This document shows, piece after piece, positions 14,301 through 26,997 of a stretch of 64,000 bases of DNA (the first letter of the stretch is position 1; every line of letters begins with the position of its first letter). The notes under the pieces were generated by a model, which did not search any database, was not told the origin of the DNA, and saw nothing but the letters and a program-made list of their open reading frames with translations. Source of the DNA: Tanypteryx hageni. Its lineage: Eukaryota > Arthropoda > Insecta > Odonata > Petaluridae. The stretch covers positions 32,832,561 through 32,896,560 of the forward strand of contig CM054117.1 in the NCBI GenBank assembly GCA_028673005.1. The letters run 5' to 3'. The translations under genes and the position numbers were made by a program.

Positions 14301-16190
14301 TACAAATTATGTGATACAATATGAAAGGCCCGAGATGACTTTTTATTCAATACCCATTAATATGAGCCATATGGGTAATTCCATGTCAAATCGCACACTT
14401 TGAGCAAAAATTTACGGTCACACTTTATATTTGCATAAAAATTTGTACACATATACATATAGACGAAAATATGAGACGTTTTTTTAAATTAGCGTTGATA
14501 GTTTCGAAGTTACGCGAGATTAAAGTTTTTGGAAAAAGTGGGAAAAAACCGCGCCAGAGGAATTTGATCGGTAAAATCTTCAGATCTCTTTATAGTACAG
14601 ACTTGCGCTTGGTCTCATTTTAAAGGCCTTAAAAATCCCTTTCCGATGGTATACGTCACATATCACATTTATTAACCAATTTATTTTATAATTGTTCACG
14701 TATTGTTTAAATGTATTTTTCATTATCTGATCACCAATGTAAAATTCTGAAAAAAATCATCGCGTTTCTCATTTAAATCTCTATATTCCATATAATTTTC
14801 GAGATGGAGAACCGATGGAATCTTTATGAAATAAATCGTTGTCTATGGCGACAGGCCGTGGGCCTCGTTCATGCTAGAAACGAGAATGGCTTTGTAGGGG
14901 GAGCCTTTCTTAATCGTCTACTTCGTCGTCTCCCAATATTTCATCGGAATCTCCGGTCGAAAACCCTCCGTGCGATCAACCAGGTCCTTCCCATTTACCC
15001 AGCAGTGGTTTGGTCTAAATTCTCCCTCTCAGCGGTGATAGTGAATAACTAAGGTACGTATATTTATTTATTTGTTACTTTATTCAAGAACAATCTCTCC
15101 GAGCCGTATATGAATGACTTTCCGCAGAGCGAATGTTCGTTTTCCAGCGTATGTATTGAAGTTCGCGTGCAAAGTTTAAGTCCCCAAACAGGAGATGTGA
15201 AAAGTGTAATTTAAGTGTCTCATTGGGCTACGTTTCGTGGCACGCGAAAAAGTTCCGGCAAGGCGACAGAAGTTTCTCGCGCTCAAATGTAAAATTCCAT
15301 ATCTTGTAAAACCAATGAAGACATTGAGTTCATTCCAAAAATAACTTTAATCTTTTCTCACCATTTCATCCCCATATATTACCCACCTATTCCTATTAGT
15401 AGATAAGTTAGCAAGAGAGTGAAAATTTCGTGCATTGATGCAGAATGTGAGAACCTAGTTCGGTTTTATTTAATTTTTAACAACAATGAATTGCTTTACA
15501 TGCTCCTTTTAATGGTATGTGTGGCTTATGAAACACTTTCAAAAGCCACAGAAAACTTTTCGTGTGATTTCAGCGAATAGACTGCGAGATTTGGCCGTTC
15601 AAATATAAATGCGGCGAAAAAAACTCGGAATTTTCGATAAAAACACGAGAACTATTGTTTAACCATGCAAAAACGGCGATTTGGTTTATTTTATTACTCA
15701 TTTTGTTAATTTCCAATCCTTCGTTAAGTTAATAGATAGTAGCTCAATAACTTTGGCTCCCAGTCACTGTTGGAACAGGTTTACCGCTGACGATGCCCAC
15801 CTTGTGGGCAAAATGCATTGGGTTTTGTAGCCCTCTAGTTGTTTTGGCTAAAGGAGTATTTCACCTTTGTTCCTTCGTTAAGTGTTACGTGAGTAATTAT
15901 GCCAAAAACGACGAAAATCTGGATTTTGCACGAATTGGCAACGACGAGAATTGTTACCCATCTTTTCCCTGAATCCATTTTATCTTAATTTCCCTAAGGC
16001 ATGTTTAAATATGGGTCCACTCTATGCAACCTATTTTTCGGAGTTTTTAAAAATAAACAAGTTTTTTGCAAATTTCTTTTCTTAGTTTTTCTTGTGTTGC
16101 ATTTTCAACACATTATCACAATTCTAGCTAGTTCTCGCTTGAGTGCGGCTCTTAATATTTTTGAGGATTCTGTGAGGCTCGCTAAAATGT
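14301..16190. other. Unassigned AT-rich DNA
   Basis: No recognised gene. ORFs at 14804-15052 and 16001-16234 are short and domain-free. The sequence is complex rather than simple repeat, so old unrecognised elements are likely. Confidence 0.45.
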
Positions 16191-16206
16191 CGTCTGGCCA
16201 CCCCTG
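16110..16206. mobile_element. Right end of a hAT-like element (fragment)
   Basis: Reading backwards from 16206 gives CAGGGGTGGCCAGACG, a typical hAT terminal inverted repeat start. The adjoining sequence (GAGGCTCGC, TGCGGCTC) is of the kind found just inside hAT MITE ends. I could not find the partner left end, so this is called a fragment. Confidence 0.4.
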
Positions 16207-16429
16207 GTATACATATAACTTTTTATCATGTTAGGTAAGGCAACCCACAAAGCAAGTAAAGTTTGGGTTGCATAAATATAAGGATGGACTACGATAGGAA
16301 TGCATAAAATTAAGCAACTGATTTTTTCATTCGTGCTAATATGATACACAGTACAGGGCGTCGTGATTAGGGACCGTGAAGTTGCGACGTAAAGCGAAAC
16401 TACGGATAGCGGGGAATTTTGCCCTATAA

Positions 16430-16467
16430 CACAATGGTCCCAAATGTCATGAATTCTGGCCAAAAAT
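16430..16467 (+). repeat. Transib left terminal inverted repeat (RSS-like)
   Basis: The 38-bp repeat starts with CACAATG and has CCAAAAAT at its inner end, 23 bases apart. The mirrored copy is at 19538-19575 with the same spacing. This mirrors the heptamer, 23-bp spacer and A-rich nonamer layout of RAG recombination signals, a known feature of Transib ends. Confidence 0.85.
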
Positions 16468-17429
16468 GCTACAAATAAACTTTCTAATACCCATTCCAAT
16501 CCATGTCGTAACCAAAGAGGGATAACCTGCGTATTATTTTATATAAATATCATTATGTATGCGCTCACTTGTCAGTAGCTACATTCAAAATGTAAGGTTG
16601 TAATCGATATTACACCTGCAGGTATGTTGTTGGTTTTGTCATGTTATTATGTTGTTTATTGTTACTTTACCTTATTGCTATGCTATTTTTTATCATTCAC
16701 CTTTAAAATTTTATTTTTTAAAGTGTCAAACTTCGGTTGGAGCTAAAACATTTTGCTAATGTTTGCCAGTTCAGATTTTTACCTCATTCAAAAGCCTGTA
16801 ATCTTAACTATACATTTCTTCTAGCATATTTTGCCTATATTTGCCCCATTTTCAGAAATTTTGCTTTGAACTTATCAACCCTCTTTACGTTTTTTATGCG
16901 CGCATAGTACTATTTTTATTTATTGACTTTATGGTAAAATAAAAATTAAAAAAAATTCCAAGATGTATCCGGTGAATTATAACATTCCTATATTTTAATT
17001 AACAGGACCCTAAACTAATCGACCAACGCGGACGGGTATTTTCAAAATTTGGTCAGGAGCCAAAGATAGTCGAAATGTTCGACTTCAGTGCGCTCAGAAG
17101 AAGGTTTTGTTACTTCTCGTTATTTGTCCCTAAAATTTAGAGATAAACGTAATAATGTAAAATATTTCCTGGAGAAAGTGAAAGTTTTTGTTAAAAAAGT
17201 GTTATTATTCAGTAATGAAATATATGGAAGACAATGATGCGGCTTTCATTGATTGACATAATTTTAAGTATAATTTGAATTATTTTTCAATGTAACATTT
17301 GTATTGTAACGTATGCGTGATGTGTAACAGTTGATGTATGTTAGTTATTGACGAGGCACCAATTTACTGACAGACTTGTACTGCAACTATGTAAATGTAA
17401 TGTGTCAATAAATTCTATTCTATTGAGAA

Positions 17430-19397
17430 CAGGCTGAAGACTCCGCTACCAAACAAGTAAAAGATGTTTGCAGACATTTATGTGACCAGCTGTTTGATAA
17501 TTGGAAAATAAGCCACAGAATGAGATAACGATTCAATGCTGATTGCTTAAAAAATGAGGTGGAAGTAACAAACATTGAGACACAGGATGCGCCTACAACA
17601 TCAGGTCTATCAAGAGGTCGACCGAAGAAGTTATTTGAGAAGAGCAGTGATAGGTCAAAAAGAAGGAAGTTGAAGGACCTTGGAAGTGCTTTTGGGGAAA
17701 GTCAACTTGTTGTTACTGAGATGACTTTGAAACAAACATGGAAAACGGATGCTGCCAAATTCTTAAAGGAGGCTACTGTAACAACTCCAAAGAGAGCGAT
17801 TAGAATTCGTTCTGCATGAAGTTCTTCAATAAATGAGGCACGCAAACAAAATCCATACATAAATGATGGTGCATTATCAATAATTGTGAAAAACAATTTG
17901 ACAAAGCATCAATATATTAACATCAGATAAGGAGCGACGGATAGGAACTTCAATATTTATCCGAATTACAATAAAGTTTGGCCATCGAAGAAACTGTGTT
18001 ACCCTCCAGATCAGGATACGATCATATCTGAATCAGTGGTTGAAGTAAAGATACAGGCAATCTTAGATCACACAGCAACAAGGCTAATTTCTTCCCAAGA
18101 AGAAGTCCTAGGCCACTTTTCTTCACGTGAACTAGAGATTTTGTTTCTAATATCTAAATGGGGGTTCGATGGAGGTACCGGTCACAACGAGTATAAACAA
18201 AGGATGTCGTAAAAGTTCTCTGAAAGTAACTTGTTCATTACTTCCTTTGTTCTAACTCAAATGTATTAATTGGGATCATCATTGTCTTCATCACATTAAG
18301 ATAAAAAATTTTATGGCAAAATCCTCGACCTTCTTCTATGAGGTACTGCAAGACAAATTTAGAAAGGAATCTTCAAAGTTATCCAGGAATGAGGCACATT
18401 ATATTGAAGTCCAAATTAAAAACTTGATGCCCACAGCTATATATGATAAGATGGTGTTAACTATGGTTGATGGCAAAGTGTGTAATGCTGTAACGCCAAT
18501 AACATCTGCCCAAGTGTGCTACGTATGTGGAGCTAGGCCTACGAAGATTAATAATATAGAAAAAGTTGTGAACAAGCAAGTGCTCATTAATTCGCTTCTT
18601 TGAATATTTTCTCCATCTCCTGGAGATTAAGAAATGGCAAGATTGTGAAGAAAAAGAAAAAAGAAATTGAAATCAAGGAAGGAATTAACTCAAGCTAAGT
18701 TTAAAGCCGAAATGGGCTTGATAGTGGGTAAAGTCAAACCAAGAGGAAGTGGTACCTCCAATGACGGTAAAACAGCTCGTCGCTTTTTCAAAATCCAGCA
18801 CTAGTATCTTCGATCATTGATATTGAAGAATCACTTATTCGTCGTTGTGCAGTAATACTGCATGTGATGACATCTGGATTTTCAACAAATACATTCGCCT
18901 TCAATGCCTACACACTTGAAACAGCAAGATTGTTGGTGCACACGTATCCTTAGTTTTATATGCCAACATGTATGCACAAAATATTGTTACATGGATCATC
19001 AATAATAGAAGCGGCTCTATTTCCCATTGGACAATTATCAGAGGTAGCACAAGAGTATTGAAATAAAGACTTAAAAAGATTCCGGGAAAACTATAGCAAG
19101 AAAATGTCAAGAAAAGATATGAATTAGGACCTACTAAATCGTCTACTAGCGACGTCAGATCCCGTTATTACGAGCTTGCAACCCTTACCTCAAAAGAAGA
19201 AACACAAACTGTTTCCTGAAATGATACATCTCTTGGTACCTTCAGAAACTCACAGGGAACCAAGTTCATCTGATGAAAATTTTTCAGAAGATGAAAGTGA
19301 CTCCTCTTCCTCCTCCGCTTCAAGTGATAAATGTATGTATGTATCTTTTAAGCTGTTAATTGTAAGCCAAAATGCGATAGAAAAATACAAGAAATAA
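17430..19397 (+). pseudogene. Transib transposase, RAG1-like core (multiply broken)
   Basis: Pieces in several frames line up in the order expected for insect Transib transposases. An N-terminal part reads DVCRHLCDQLFDNWK and then SRGRPKKLFEKSSDRSKRRK with a following KSDAAK-like stretch. Next comes a block near 18150-18190 matching KWGFDGGTGHNEYKQRMS. Then MVDGKVCNAVTPITSAQVCY and VCGARPTKINN (ORF 18313-18603), a cysteine-containing region shared with RAG1 relatives. Then GSGTSNDGKTARRFF, IGQLSEVAQEY and ENYSKKMSRKDMN toward the C-terminus, and an acidic serine-rich tail (ORF 19176-19397). Stops and frameshifts occur throughout (for example TAA at about 17526), so no active enzyme can be made. 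The first ATG is uncertain. Assignment is from remembered family motifs and fits the termini. Confidence 0.85.
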
Positions 19398-19630
19398 ATA
19401 TGAAAACTGCATTTTTGAACTGGGCATTAAAAACTTACGTCAAGCATCCATGTTAATGAAAAACATGGAGATATATTACAATTACACCTCACGTAAAACA
19501 ATTATTATACAAAAGTGTATAAATTATAATATTTTATATTTTTGGTCAAAACTGACGCTATTTGGGACCATTGTGTATAAGAATGCATGTAAATAGAAGG
19601 GTATGGGGGAGGTTAGGGATCAAAAAGCCT

Positions 19631-19998
19631 TTACATACTGTAAATTGCTGCATCCTCCTCTTCAAACTCCTTTTTCAAGTCCTCATGCAAGGAGAGGGCT
19701 GACTGGTTGCGCAGATCCTCGATCCACACGGCTAACATTCGTTCCATCAAATCACTTCTCGGCCTCGTCATTTTCACTTCACTTTGCTTTAACATGCTTA
19801 GCCTAACTTTCAATTTCCTCCGTATTTTACACAATGGTACGCACTCTAATTGGAGGAAGATTCCAATAGCGTGCAATGTCTACTGCACGCTTACCATTGT
19901 TGCTACGCATTATTGCATCCATCTTCACATCAAAGCGCAGTACTACTACGCTTTCTCTTAGATTCACCACTTGCACTACCAACACGCTTAGGATTCAT
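19631..19998 (-). pseudogene. Tigger/pogo transposase N-terminus (frameshifted)
   Basis: Read on the minus strand from ATG at 19998, the start is a basic leader (MNPKR, then KRKRSS). After a frame change it continues VKMDAIMRSNNGKRAVDIAR and YWNLPP, which is the CENP-B N-terminal helix-turn-helix of Tigger-type transposases. A further frame change leads to MERMLAVWIEDLRNQSALSL, the start of the second CENP-B-type helix-turn-helix. The DDE catalytic domain is missing. The homology stops near 19630, close to the Transib insertion at 19575. At least two frame breaks and several stops make it non-functional. Confidence 0.75.
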
Positions 19999-20401
19999 GA
20001 TCACAACGATGGCGGGGATAATCCACAATAAAGTCAGAAAAACTTACGGAGACCGAGATGGCAGAGCGAAGCAGCTGGCCAGAATGAGAACAGCAACGTC
20101 GTAGAGGACGCTGGGTGCACATAGTCAATATGGCGGCACAGCCACGAAATTTTAATCGACACAATTTGTAAACATAAGCGACTGTTTTATTACGTTATTT
20201 CGGTCGCTTAAGTGGAAAAACGATGTAAAAGAGAGGAATTTTTACGTTTAGCTCCTTAAAAAGTGCGAAACAACTAATAGCTGGGATACCTATAACGGGG
20301 ACCCTCTGTATAGAATGTTTTGATTTAAACTTAATTTATAGTAAAAATTCCTCAACAAAATTCTCTTGCTGAGAATGATTAATACTAATAGTACTTTTAT
20401 A

Positions 20402-21679
<1,278 letters not shown>

Positions 21680-22018
21680 AAGTGGTGCCCAACCTACGGT
21701 TCTCGGGCCGGATGAGACCTGCGAAAGGTTTTTGTACGGCCCACGAGAATATGATGAAAAAGCTATCCGAAAAATTTAACACACGAATTCATACATATTA
21801 TGAAAATTTTTATAATAAAACTTTTAATACTGAAATTATAGCCGTGAAAACCTTATTTAGACTTTATTTTCACTTATATGGCTTCTTAGAATATGTAGAT
21901 AACTTCAGATTAAATCTCTAATCCGGCCCGCCGAAGAATAGCAACTTCCAATGCGGTCCGCCGAAGGATTTGAAATCACCGATGCAGCCCGCCAGTAAAA
22001 TAAGGTTTGGCACCACTG
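21680..22018 (+). mobile_element. Non-autonomous hAT element (family A, copy 1)
   Basis: The left end AAGTGGTGCCCAACCT mirrors the right end, which reads CAGTGGTGCCAAACCTT backwards; the first base of the left copy appears mutated. GGCC-rich stretches (CGGGCCGG, GGCCCGCCG) sit just inside both ends, as in many animal hAT MITEs. The interior is homologous, in opposite orientation, to copies at 37629-37934 and 60532-60876. No matching 8-bp duplication remains. A reading frame at 21682-21921 is shared with the 37-kb copy, but nothing in it looks like a transposase. Confidence 0.75.
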
Positions 22019-22402
22019 ACTTGAGGTACCGAGTTGTCCAAGGAAAGCATTGCAAATTTAATGCCTTGTTGAAATTTGAAGAATTTTTGTTACTGATAGG
22101 GACGGATCTACGAACGAGCTGAAAGAACTATAGCCGGGGTCAAAGAGATCTACGTTTCACAAAAATATCCCCAAATTAAAAAATCTCTAAGAATAGGATT
22201 AAACAATACTTATTAAATTTAGAATTGACTTTCCCTGTAAAGAAATTTTCTCTTATATTTAGTGCAATTCAGTCTATGTTAAGGCTACCAAATAACATTA
22301 GTCCTCGGTCCCAAAAAATCTCCATCCACCACTGATTATTGACATCCTATAGTATTCTCGCTGCTAATATATAGAGAATATTTCTCTGAAATATATTTAC
22401 GT
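22019..22402. other. Unassigned AT-rich DNA
   Basis: A 380-base spacer between two DNA transposons. I see no structure in it. Confidence 0.5.
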
Positions 22403-23932
22403 CAGCTAGGCTTGGTAGGATTCGATTTAAATCGATAAACGTCGATATTTTATAATTTTGAAAATCGACGAAAATGAATAGTCGTCGATAAGCATCGATT
22501 TTCCAACAAAATCGAAAAATATACGTCCAAAAACTTATTTTGAATTAGTATATTAAAGTCGTTTCTGTTAACTTTTTTGCAATATTATTTTCTACCTAAG
22601 ATTTCGTTCCTTTTATGGGTTTGCATTAACAGTGGAATTGAAAGAAGGGTATTTCCTTAGACTCAAATATGTGTCTCTTTGAAAAGCTTCCATTCTGAAC
22701 AATCAAGTAACCGCAAGGCCCTACGGTAGTTTTGAGAATACGTGTTTTTTAACCATTTTGAGGTTTTTGAGATTATATTTAACGGGCTAATGGTGGGATA
22801 TTCCACGAGCCTCTCTATACAGCTAAGGTCATGGATATGTCCTGCTGAGAGTTCCTCGAGGTTCGGAAGAAAGGAATTTCGGTGGCCATTTTGGTACCCC
22901 TACCACGCATCTACCCCGTGGAGTGTTTTCATGTAACAGATGTTTCCTGATTGCTTGCTAGGGTTTTTCCTACAGATGGACGTTGTTGTATGCACTTTCA
23001 CCCCTCCTCCGTATGCAATGAACCCACACTTTCGGCAGTCTTTCTGTAAAAGTTATCCAGGAAGGATCGTTCCGCTCTTTTGCTTTTGGCTCCTTCATCC
23101 TTTGCTACAGGTCATTAGATTTCAATTTATATATAATGGTTTAAAAAAGGAACATAAATTAGCAATCGTTACTTAAAATTGAAGATGGATTAAAGATTAA
23201 TATTTATTTCCTATTTGTTGTAAAATATTTTGCCGATTGGAAAAACATTTTAATCATGATTTGAGGTAAGACTGCTGATCGGGCGCTGAAAAAGTAAGTT
23301 TAATTTTTCTCTCTATATATTTATGTTAAATAAAGATAATATTTAGTACAGTGATGAATCATATCAAATGATACAAATAAAGTATTAGATAGTTATTTTT
23401 GATGGCTTAAATATTATTGCGATAATTATATCATTAATGTTTATTCCTTAATTAGCCCTTAATTGGCATCAACGAATGTCTAAACGCCTTTAAGATGAAC
23501 TCGCAAATTCTTTTTTTTTAAAGAATGTTTCTCGGAAAAAACAACAGCATATTGTTCGGATTTCATGAGGTAAAGCATAATTTACTGTCTACATTCGCGA
23601 AATAATATATTCGTCAATGACGCGTTTGGAAGAATTACTATACGAAATCAAAAATATCTAGATTTGGAAATACAATCTTCCGATATTTGAGATTAAAAAT
23701 ATCTTAAGTTTGAGTGTGGTAGATCGACAATAATATTCTCGTGTACGATATGCAGGATGTTAATTTGTTTTACTCATCAAGATTCAGTTAGTAAAAGCCG
23801 TGAATCAGCTATTAATATATATTTTCTCATATATGTAAGTAGTAATTTTAAGCGCCGATATTCGTCGAAAATATTTCGGGAAAATAAAAGTCGATTAAAA
23901 AAAATGAACGTCGAATTCGACCAAGCCTACTG
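22403..23932. mobile_element. TIR element of about 1.5 kb with TCGA-rich ends (hAT-like?)
   Basis: The left end reads CAGCTAGGCTTGGTAGGATT and the right end, read backwards, CAGTAGGCTTGGTCGAATTC. They differ by a one-base gap and a few changes. Both start with CAG, which suggests hAT, but no 8-bp duplication is visible. The first 115 bases hold seven TCGA tetramers (22421-22516) and the last 70 hold four, perhaps repeated transposase-binding sites. The interior has a GC-richer part (22690-23110) with no recognised coding potential. Confidence 0.6.
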
Positions 23933-24721
23933 ATAACAAAGAAAAGTTCTAAGATAAATGTGCCCATAAAGCATAATCCAACATTAGCCTTATTTCATTT
24001 AATAGGTGTGCCAAGTGTAAAGGTAAAACGTCATATATCCTGTCATGACCCGAAATTTCATTGCCACAAAAGTTGTATGATAAGTTTCAGTATAATTTAT
24101 CAACAGAAAATCAAGTATGAATATTAATTTCTACACCATAAAGGAGACTTATGGCAGTTATTTCACTAAGCCGCAGGGTTTCCCAAATGACTTTATATCG
24201 TATATCTCTAAAGTTTTGGGGCTCTTGACGTTGACTGAGTTGCAATGTGATAATTTAATGTAACGCAACTATCTCCATAATCACGACGCTAAAGAAAATA
24301 CAAACAAGTTAGTTAAGTGCACAGGGTATCAAACGTGCGACGGAGTATTTGAAATTAAACGATTTATTTGAACAAACACACACAATAAAACAACGAAACA
24401 CTACGATCGGAATGTCTCTCTGTCTACTTCAATTTTTTTCTCCCACTAAGTTGGTGCAATAATAAAAGTGTGTAGATTAATAAACGTATTTACGTAATTT
24501 TAGTATAATGTCTAAATACCGCAAAACGATATAATATCAGAAATGATGCCAGGGAAATATTAAATTTTTGATTTACCGATTTATCTTCTAATCAGTTGCA
24601 AGTAATCAAACAATCGAATAGTATTTAAAGCATACCTAATTTCAGTTAAGTAGTTGTAATATGGTATTTACGTTTGCGTTCTTTAATTTCACTTAAAAAT
24701 GCTTCAGACACACCTGAACAA

Positions 24722-24814
24722 ATGAAACGTATTTTCGTAATTATACTAATCTTATTTACTTCAGTTACTGCGAAGATTGTTTTCGTTGACAACAATCCAA
24801 GCAAGAACTTTTAA
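24722..24814 (+). CDS. Small ORF with signal-peptide-like start (speculative)
   Basis: Thirty codons read MKRIFVIILILFTSVTA followed by KIVFVDNNPSKNF and a stop. The first 17 residues have a basic n-region, a hydrophobic core and a small-residue -3/-1 pattern (V-T-A) before a plausible cleavage site. That is what a secreted peptide precursor or its first exon looks like. I see no Kozak-type context, clear donor site or downstream exon, and AT-rich DNA yields hydrophobic ORFs by chance. Treat as a candidate only. Confidence 0.15.
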   Translation: MKRIFVIILILFTSVTAKIVFVDNNPSKNF

Positions 24815-24984
24815 AAGTTCGAAGCGAATTACGACTTTCTTGTTGGATTTTAATGAAAACGGCTACTCCTACGATAAAAATGAACAGGAAAGAAATATTT
24901 TATTTGACTAGTTAATCAAATTTTATTAGAAAACTTTTTCGGCGTGACTAATATTTTACGAGATAAGAGGAGAAGTTAGTTTTT

Positions 24985-25145
24985 TCTTTCCAGTCAAGTG
25001 GCACCCCTGATTATCATGTAAACCATTTGTATAATTTTCTTATTGCGATTGTCCGCAAATCCTAAATACAAAATTTCATGAATAAACGCTCCGTAAAAGC
25101 CGAAAACGAACACGCGTACAGACGGACGGACAGACAGAACAGAGC
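24985..25145 (+). repeat. Dispersed repeat with GGAC-type tail (copy)
   Basis: Starts with GTGGCACCCCTGATTATC, contains AAATTTCATGAATAAACGC and ends in ACAGACGGACGGACAGACAG. The same order (GTGGCACCC, then a TTCATGAAAATC-like core, then a GGAC-rich tail) is seen at about 51575-51720, and a related core occurs in the tandem units at 58.4-59.25 kb. Confidence 0.6.
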
Positions 25146-26244
25146 TATCAGGCACTCACGTTGTGAACGAAAAACAATTTAAAATAACTCGTTTTACTGA
25201 TAAAATAGAAAACTGAGTTTCTTTCTTTAATTACCTTTAATTTAATCATATAGGTGTTTACCGCAAGCTACATAGGACTATATTAAATTGAAAGCAATCA
25301 TATTTCATTCATCATAAGTAATATACGTATTCAAGATAAATAAATAATAAGCACTAAACAAGAATATCAAAAGGCAGTTATAGTTTATTTCACGCTTGAA
25401 TTAATCGTAAGATTATCCTCCACAAATTTTACAAATGTATGCTGCCGAGATGTGCTACAGTGATTCTACTAGAGATGGAAAATAAACTAAAGAAATATTT
25501 GGAGTATATTTTCATAAAAATTTAAATATGTTTCCCCCTCAATGTTTCATAATAGTATCCTAATAGTTCCCCGAAAAACTTAATGTCAAAAATATTTCAT
25601 TGCAGTGATCAAACCCTTCTATTACTTTATTATCCTGTTGAAACTACTATATAATACGACGATGAAAAAAACTACAATAAAAATTGTAATTATTAAATAA
25701 ATCAGCTTCTTGTTCCGAAATTCCAGAAAAAATTCGTGTATATTAGTAACCGGAGAAGAAAGATAACAGCTAAAATAAACACGATGGAAATTATTATCTT
25801 GGCTAACAACTCAAAAAAGTTTTAAAATTTGAATATTTTTTCCTGCAATTTTGTGCACTTTAAAATACCAATTATTTACAGAAATTTCACTTTACCAAGC
25901 ACTTCTCTCCGCAACCGCTATTAAAATCGCGCGCATTAAGCTAAAAACTTTTGTTTCCGCCCTAGAACTTGAGCGTTCAAAAAAATAAGACATATTCGGA
26001 GGACTTCAACACAGAAATGTCTTCGGTATTTATCTCTTGAAATACGCTGAATCTCGCTACAGCATCGCAGCAATTTGTCCATCGGGTAGGGCCATCAAAC
26101 ATCCGTCTCAAGGAAAAAAAACAGTCGACCTGAAAAAAAGAGGAATGCCCAGTGCGACAAGGACCCGAGAGTGAATGAGAGTAATGCTCCCTCATTCAAC
26201 TAAAACGACTTAACCCGTCCTCCATTAACGTAGATCGCTTCCTC

Positions 26245-26248
<4 letters not shown>

Positions 26249-26302
<54 letters not shown>
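26249..26302. repeat. (TA)n microsatellite
   Basis: About 54 bases of nearly pure TA. Confidence 0.97.
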
Positions 26303-26304
<2 letters not shown>

Positions 26305-26319
26305 TTACTCTCTCTCCAT

Positions 26320-26354
26320 CGCTGACGAAGGGCATATGCCCGAAAAACTTTCGT
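26320..26354 (+). other. Hammerhead-like / Penelope-type palindrome motif
   Basis: CTGACGA is followed by the perfect 12-bp palindrome GGGCATATGCCC (26331-26342) and GAAAAAC. The order CTGANGA, hairpin, GAAA matches the conserved core of hammerhead ribozymes, which Penelope-like elements are known to carry near their ends. An extra A before the stem and no obvious stems I and III weaken this. It may be only a relic of such an element. Confidence 0.25.
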
Positions 26355-26482
26355 TTTTTTGTGCATGTTTATTTACGAGTGGCTCTTCGACGCCCCCAGC
26401 AGCCTGCCAACTTGGTTCTCAAATTGGCAAGTGTCCGCTGGGCTTCCTTCAACACCTTGTCACTACCTTTCCTTTTCCTTAA

Positions 26483-26483
26483 G

Positions 26484-26514
<31 letters not shown>
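26483..26514. repeat. (TA)n(CA)n microsatellite
   Basis: About 20 bases of TA followed by a short CA run. Together with the TA run at 26249 it brackets a 180-base segment. Confidence 0.95.
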
Positions 26515-26515
<1 letters not shown>

Positions 26516-26997
26516 TCCAAAGCTCTCTAAGACTTCTCTAAAATCCGAAGGGAGGGCCAACGTATCCACTGCTAATAAGAATTGCGTATCACCTTCACAT
26601 TCAGCTTCTACACCGCGGTTGGCGCTACCGTTCGGCATCATCAGTCAAAGATAAAATACCCGACCTTTTAAATGCGGCGATCAAGTGATCGAGAGCGCGA
26701 TAAAGGATTCCCAAAAAGGAAGTCGGTCTTAAAAGGAACCGCTGCGCTATCCTGGGTAAGAGAGTTGGGAAGATAGATGGCGGAGTGAAAAGACTAGAGG
26801 AATAGAGGATGAAAACGTAAGACGCAGAGAATGTATTAAGAATCCATGTAAAAGTTATCACGTTTCTTGGACACACACACACACATTTACGCACGCACGC
26901 ACACAACAAAAGTCTATAACTGAAGAAAGAAAGACGCTCGATTTCTTTTCCTCGATCATCTTTCTTTTGTTGTTCACCAATAAGTAAGTGTCCTGTT

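Larger units (their letters stand above)
16430..19575 (+). mobile_element. Transib transposon, 3.15 kb, decayed
   Basis: Both ends begin CACAATGGTCCCAAA, and the inverted repeats extend to 38 bp (about 31 of 38 matching). The element is flanked by a perfect 5-bp direct repeat TATAA (16425-16429 and 19576-19580). CACWATG ends and 5-bp target duplications are hallmarks of Transib, the superfamily related to RAG1. The interior holds a broken Transib transposase on the + strand. About 1 kb of AT-rich non-coding DNA precedes the coding part. Confidence 0.9.
16354..20308 (-). mobile_element. Deleted Tigger/pogo element carrying a nested Transib
   Basis: The right end at 20308, read on the minus strand, begins CAGAGGGTCCCCGTTATAGG and is followed by a TA, as expected for Tigger/pogo elements. 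On the left, CAGGGCGTCGTGATTAGGG starts at 16354 right after a TA, a weaker match to the same terminus. Removing the Transib and one copy of TATAA leaves about 0.8 kb with a Tigger transposase N-terminus. The element would thus be internally deleted. The right half is well supported; the left boundary is an inference. Confidence 0.5.
23933..26248. other. Mostly unassigned AT-rich DNA
   Basis: No gene recognised apart from the speculative small ORF at 24722. A dispersed-repeat copy with a GACGGACGGACAG tail lies at about 24985-25145. The minus-strand ORF at 25977-26195 has no known domain. Confidence 0.45.
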
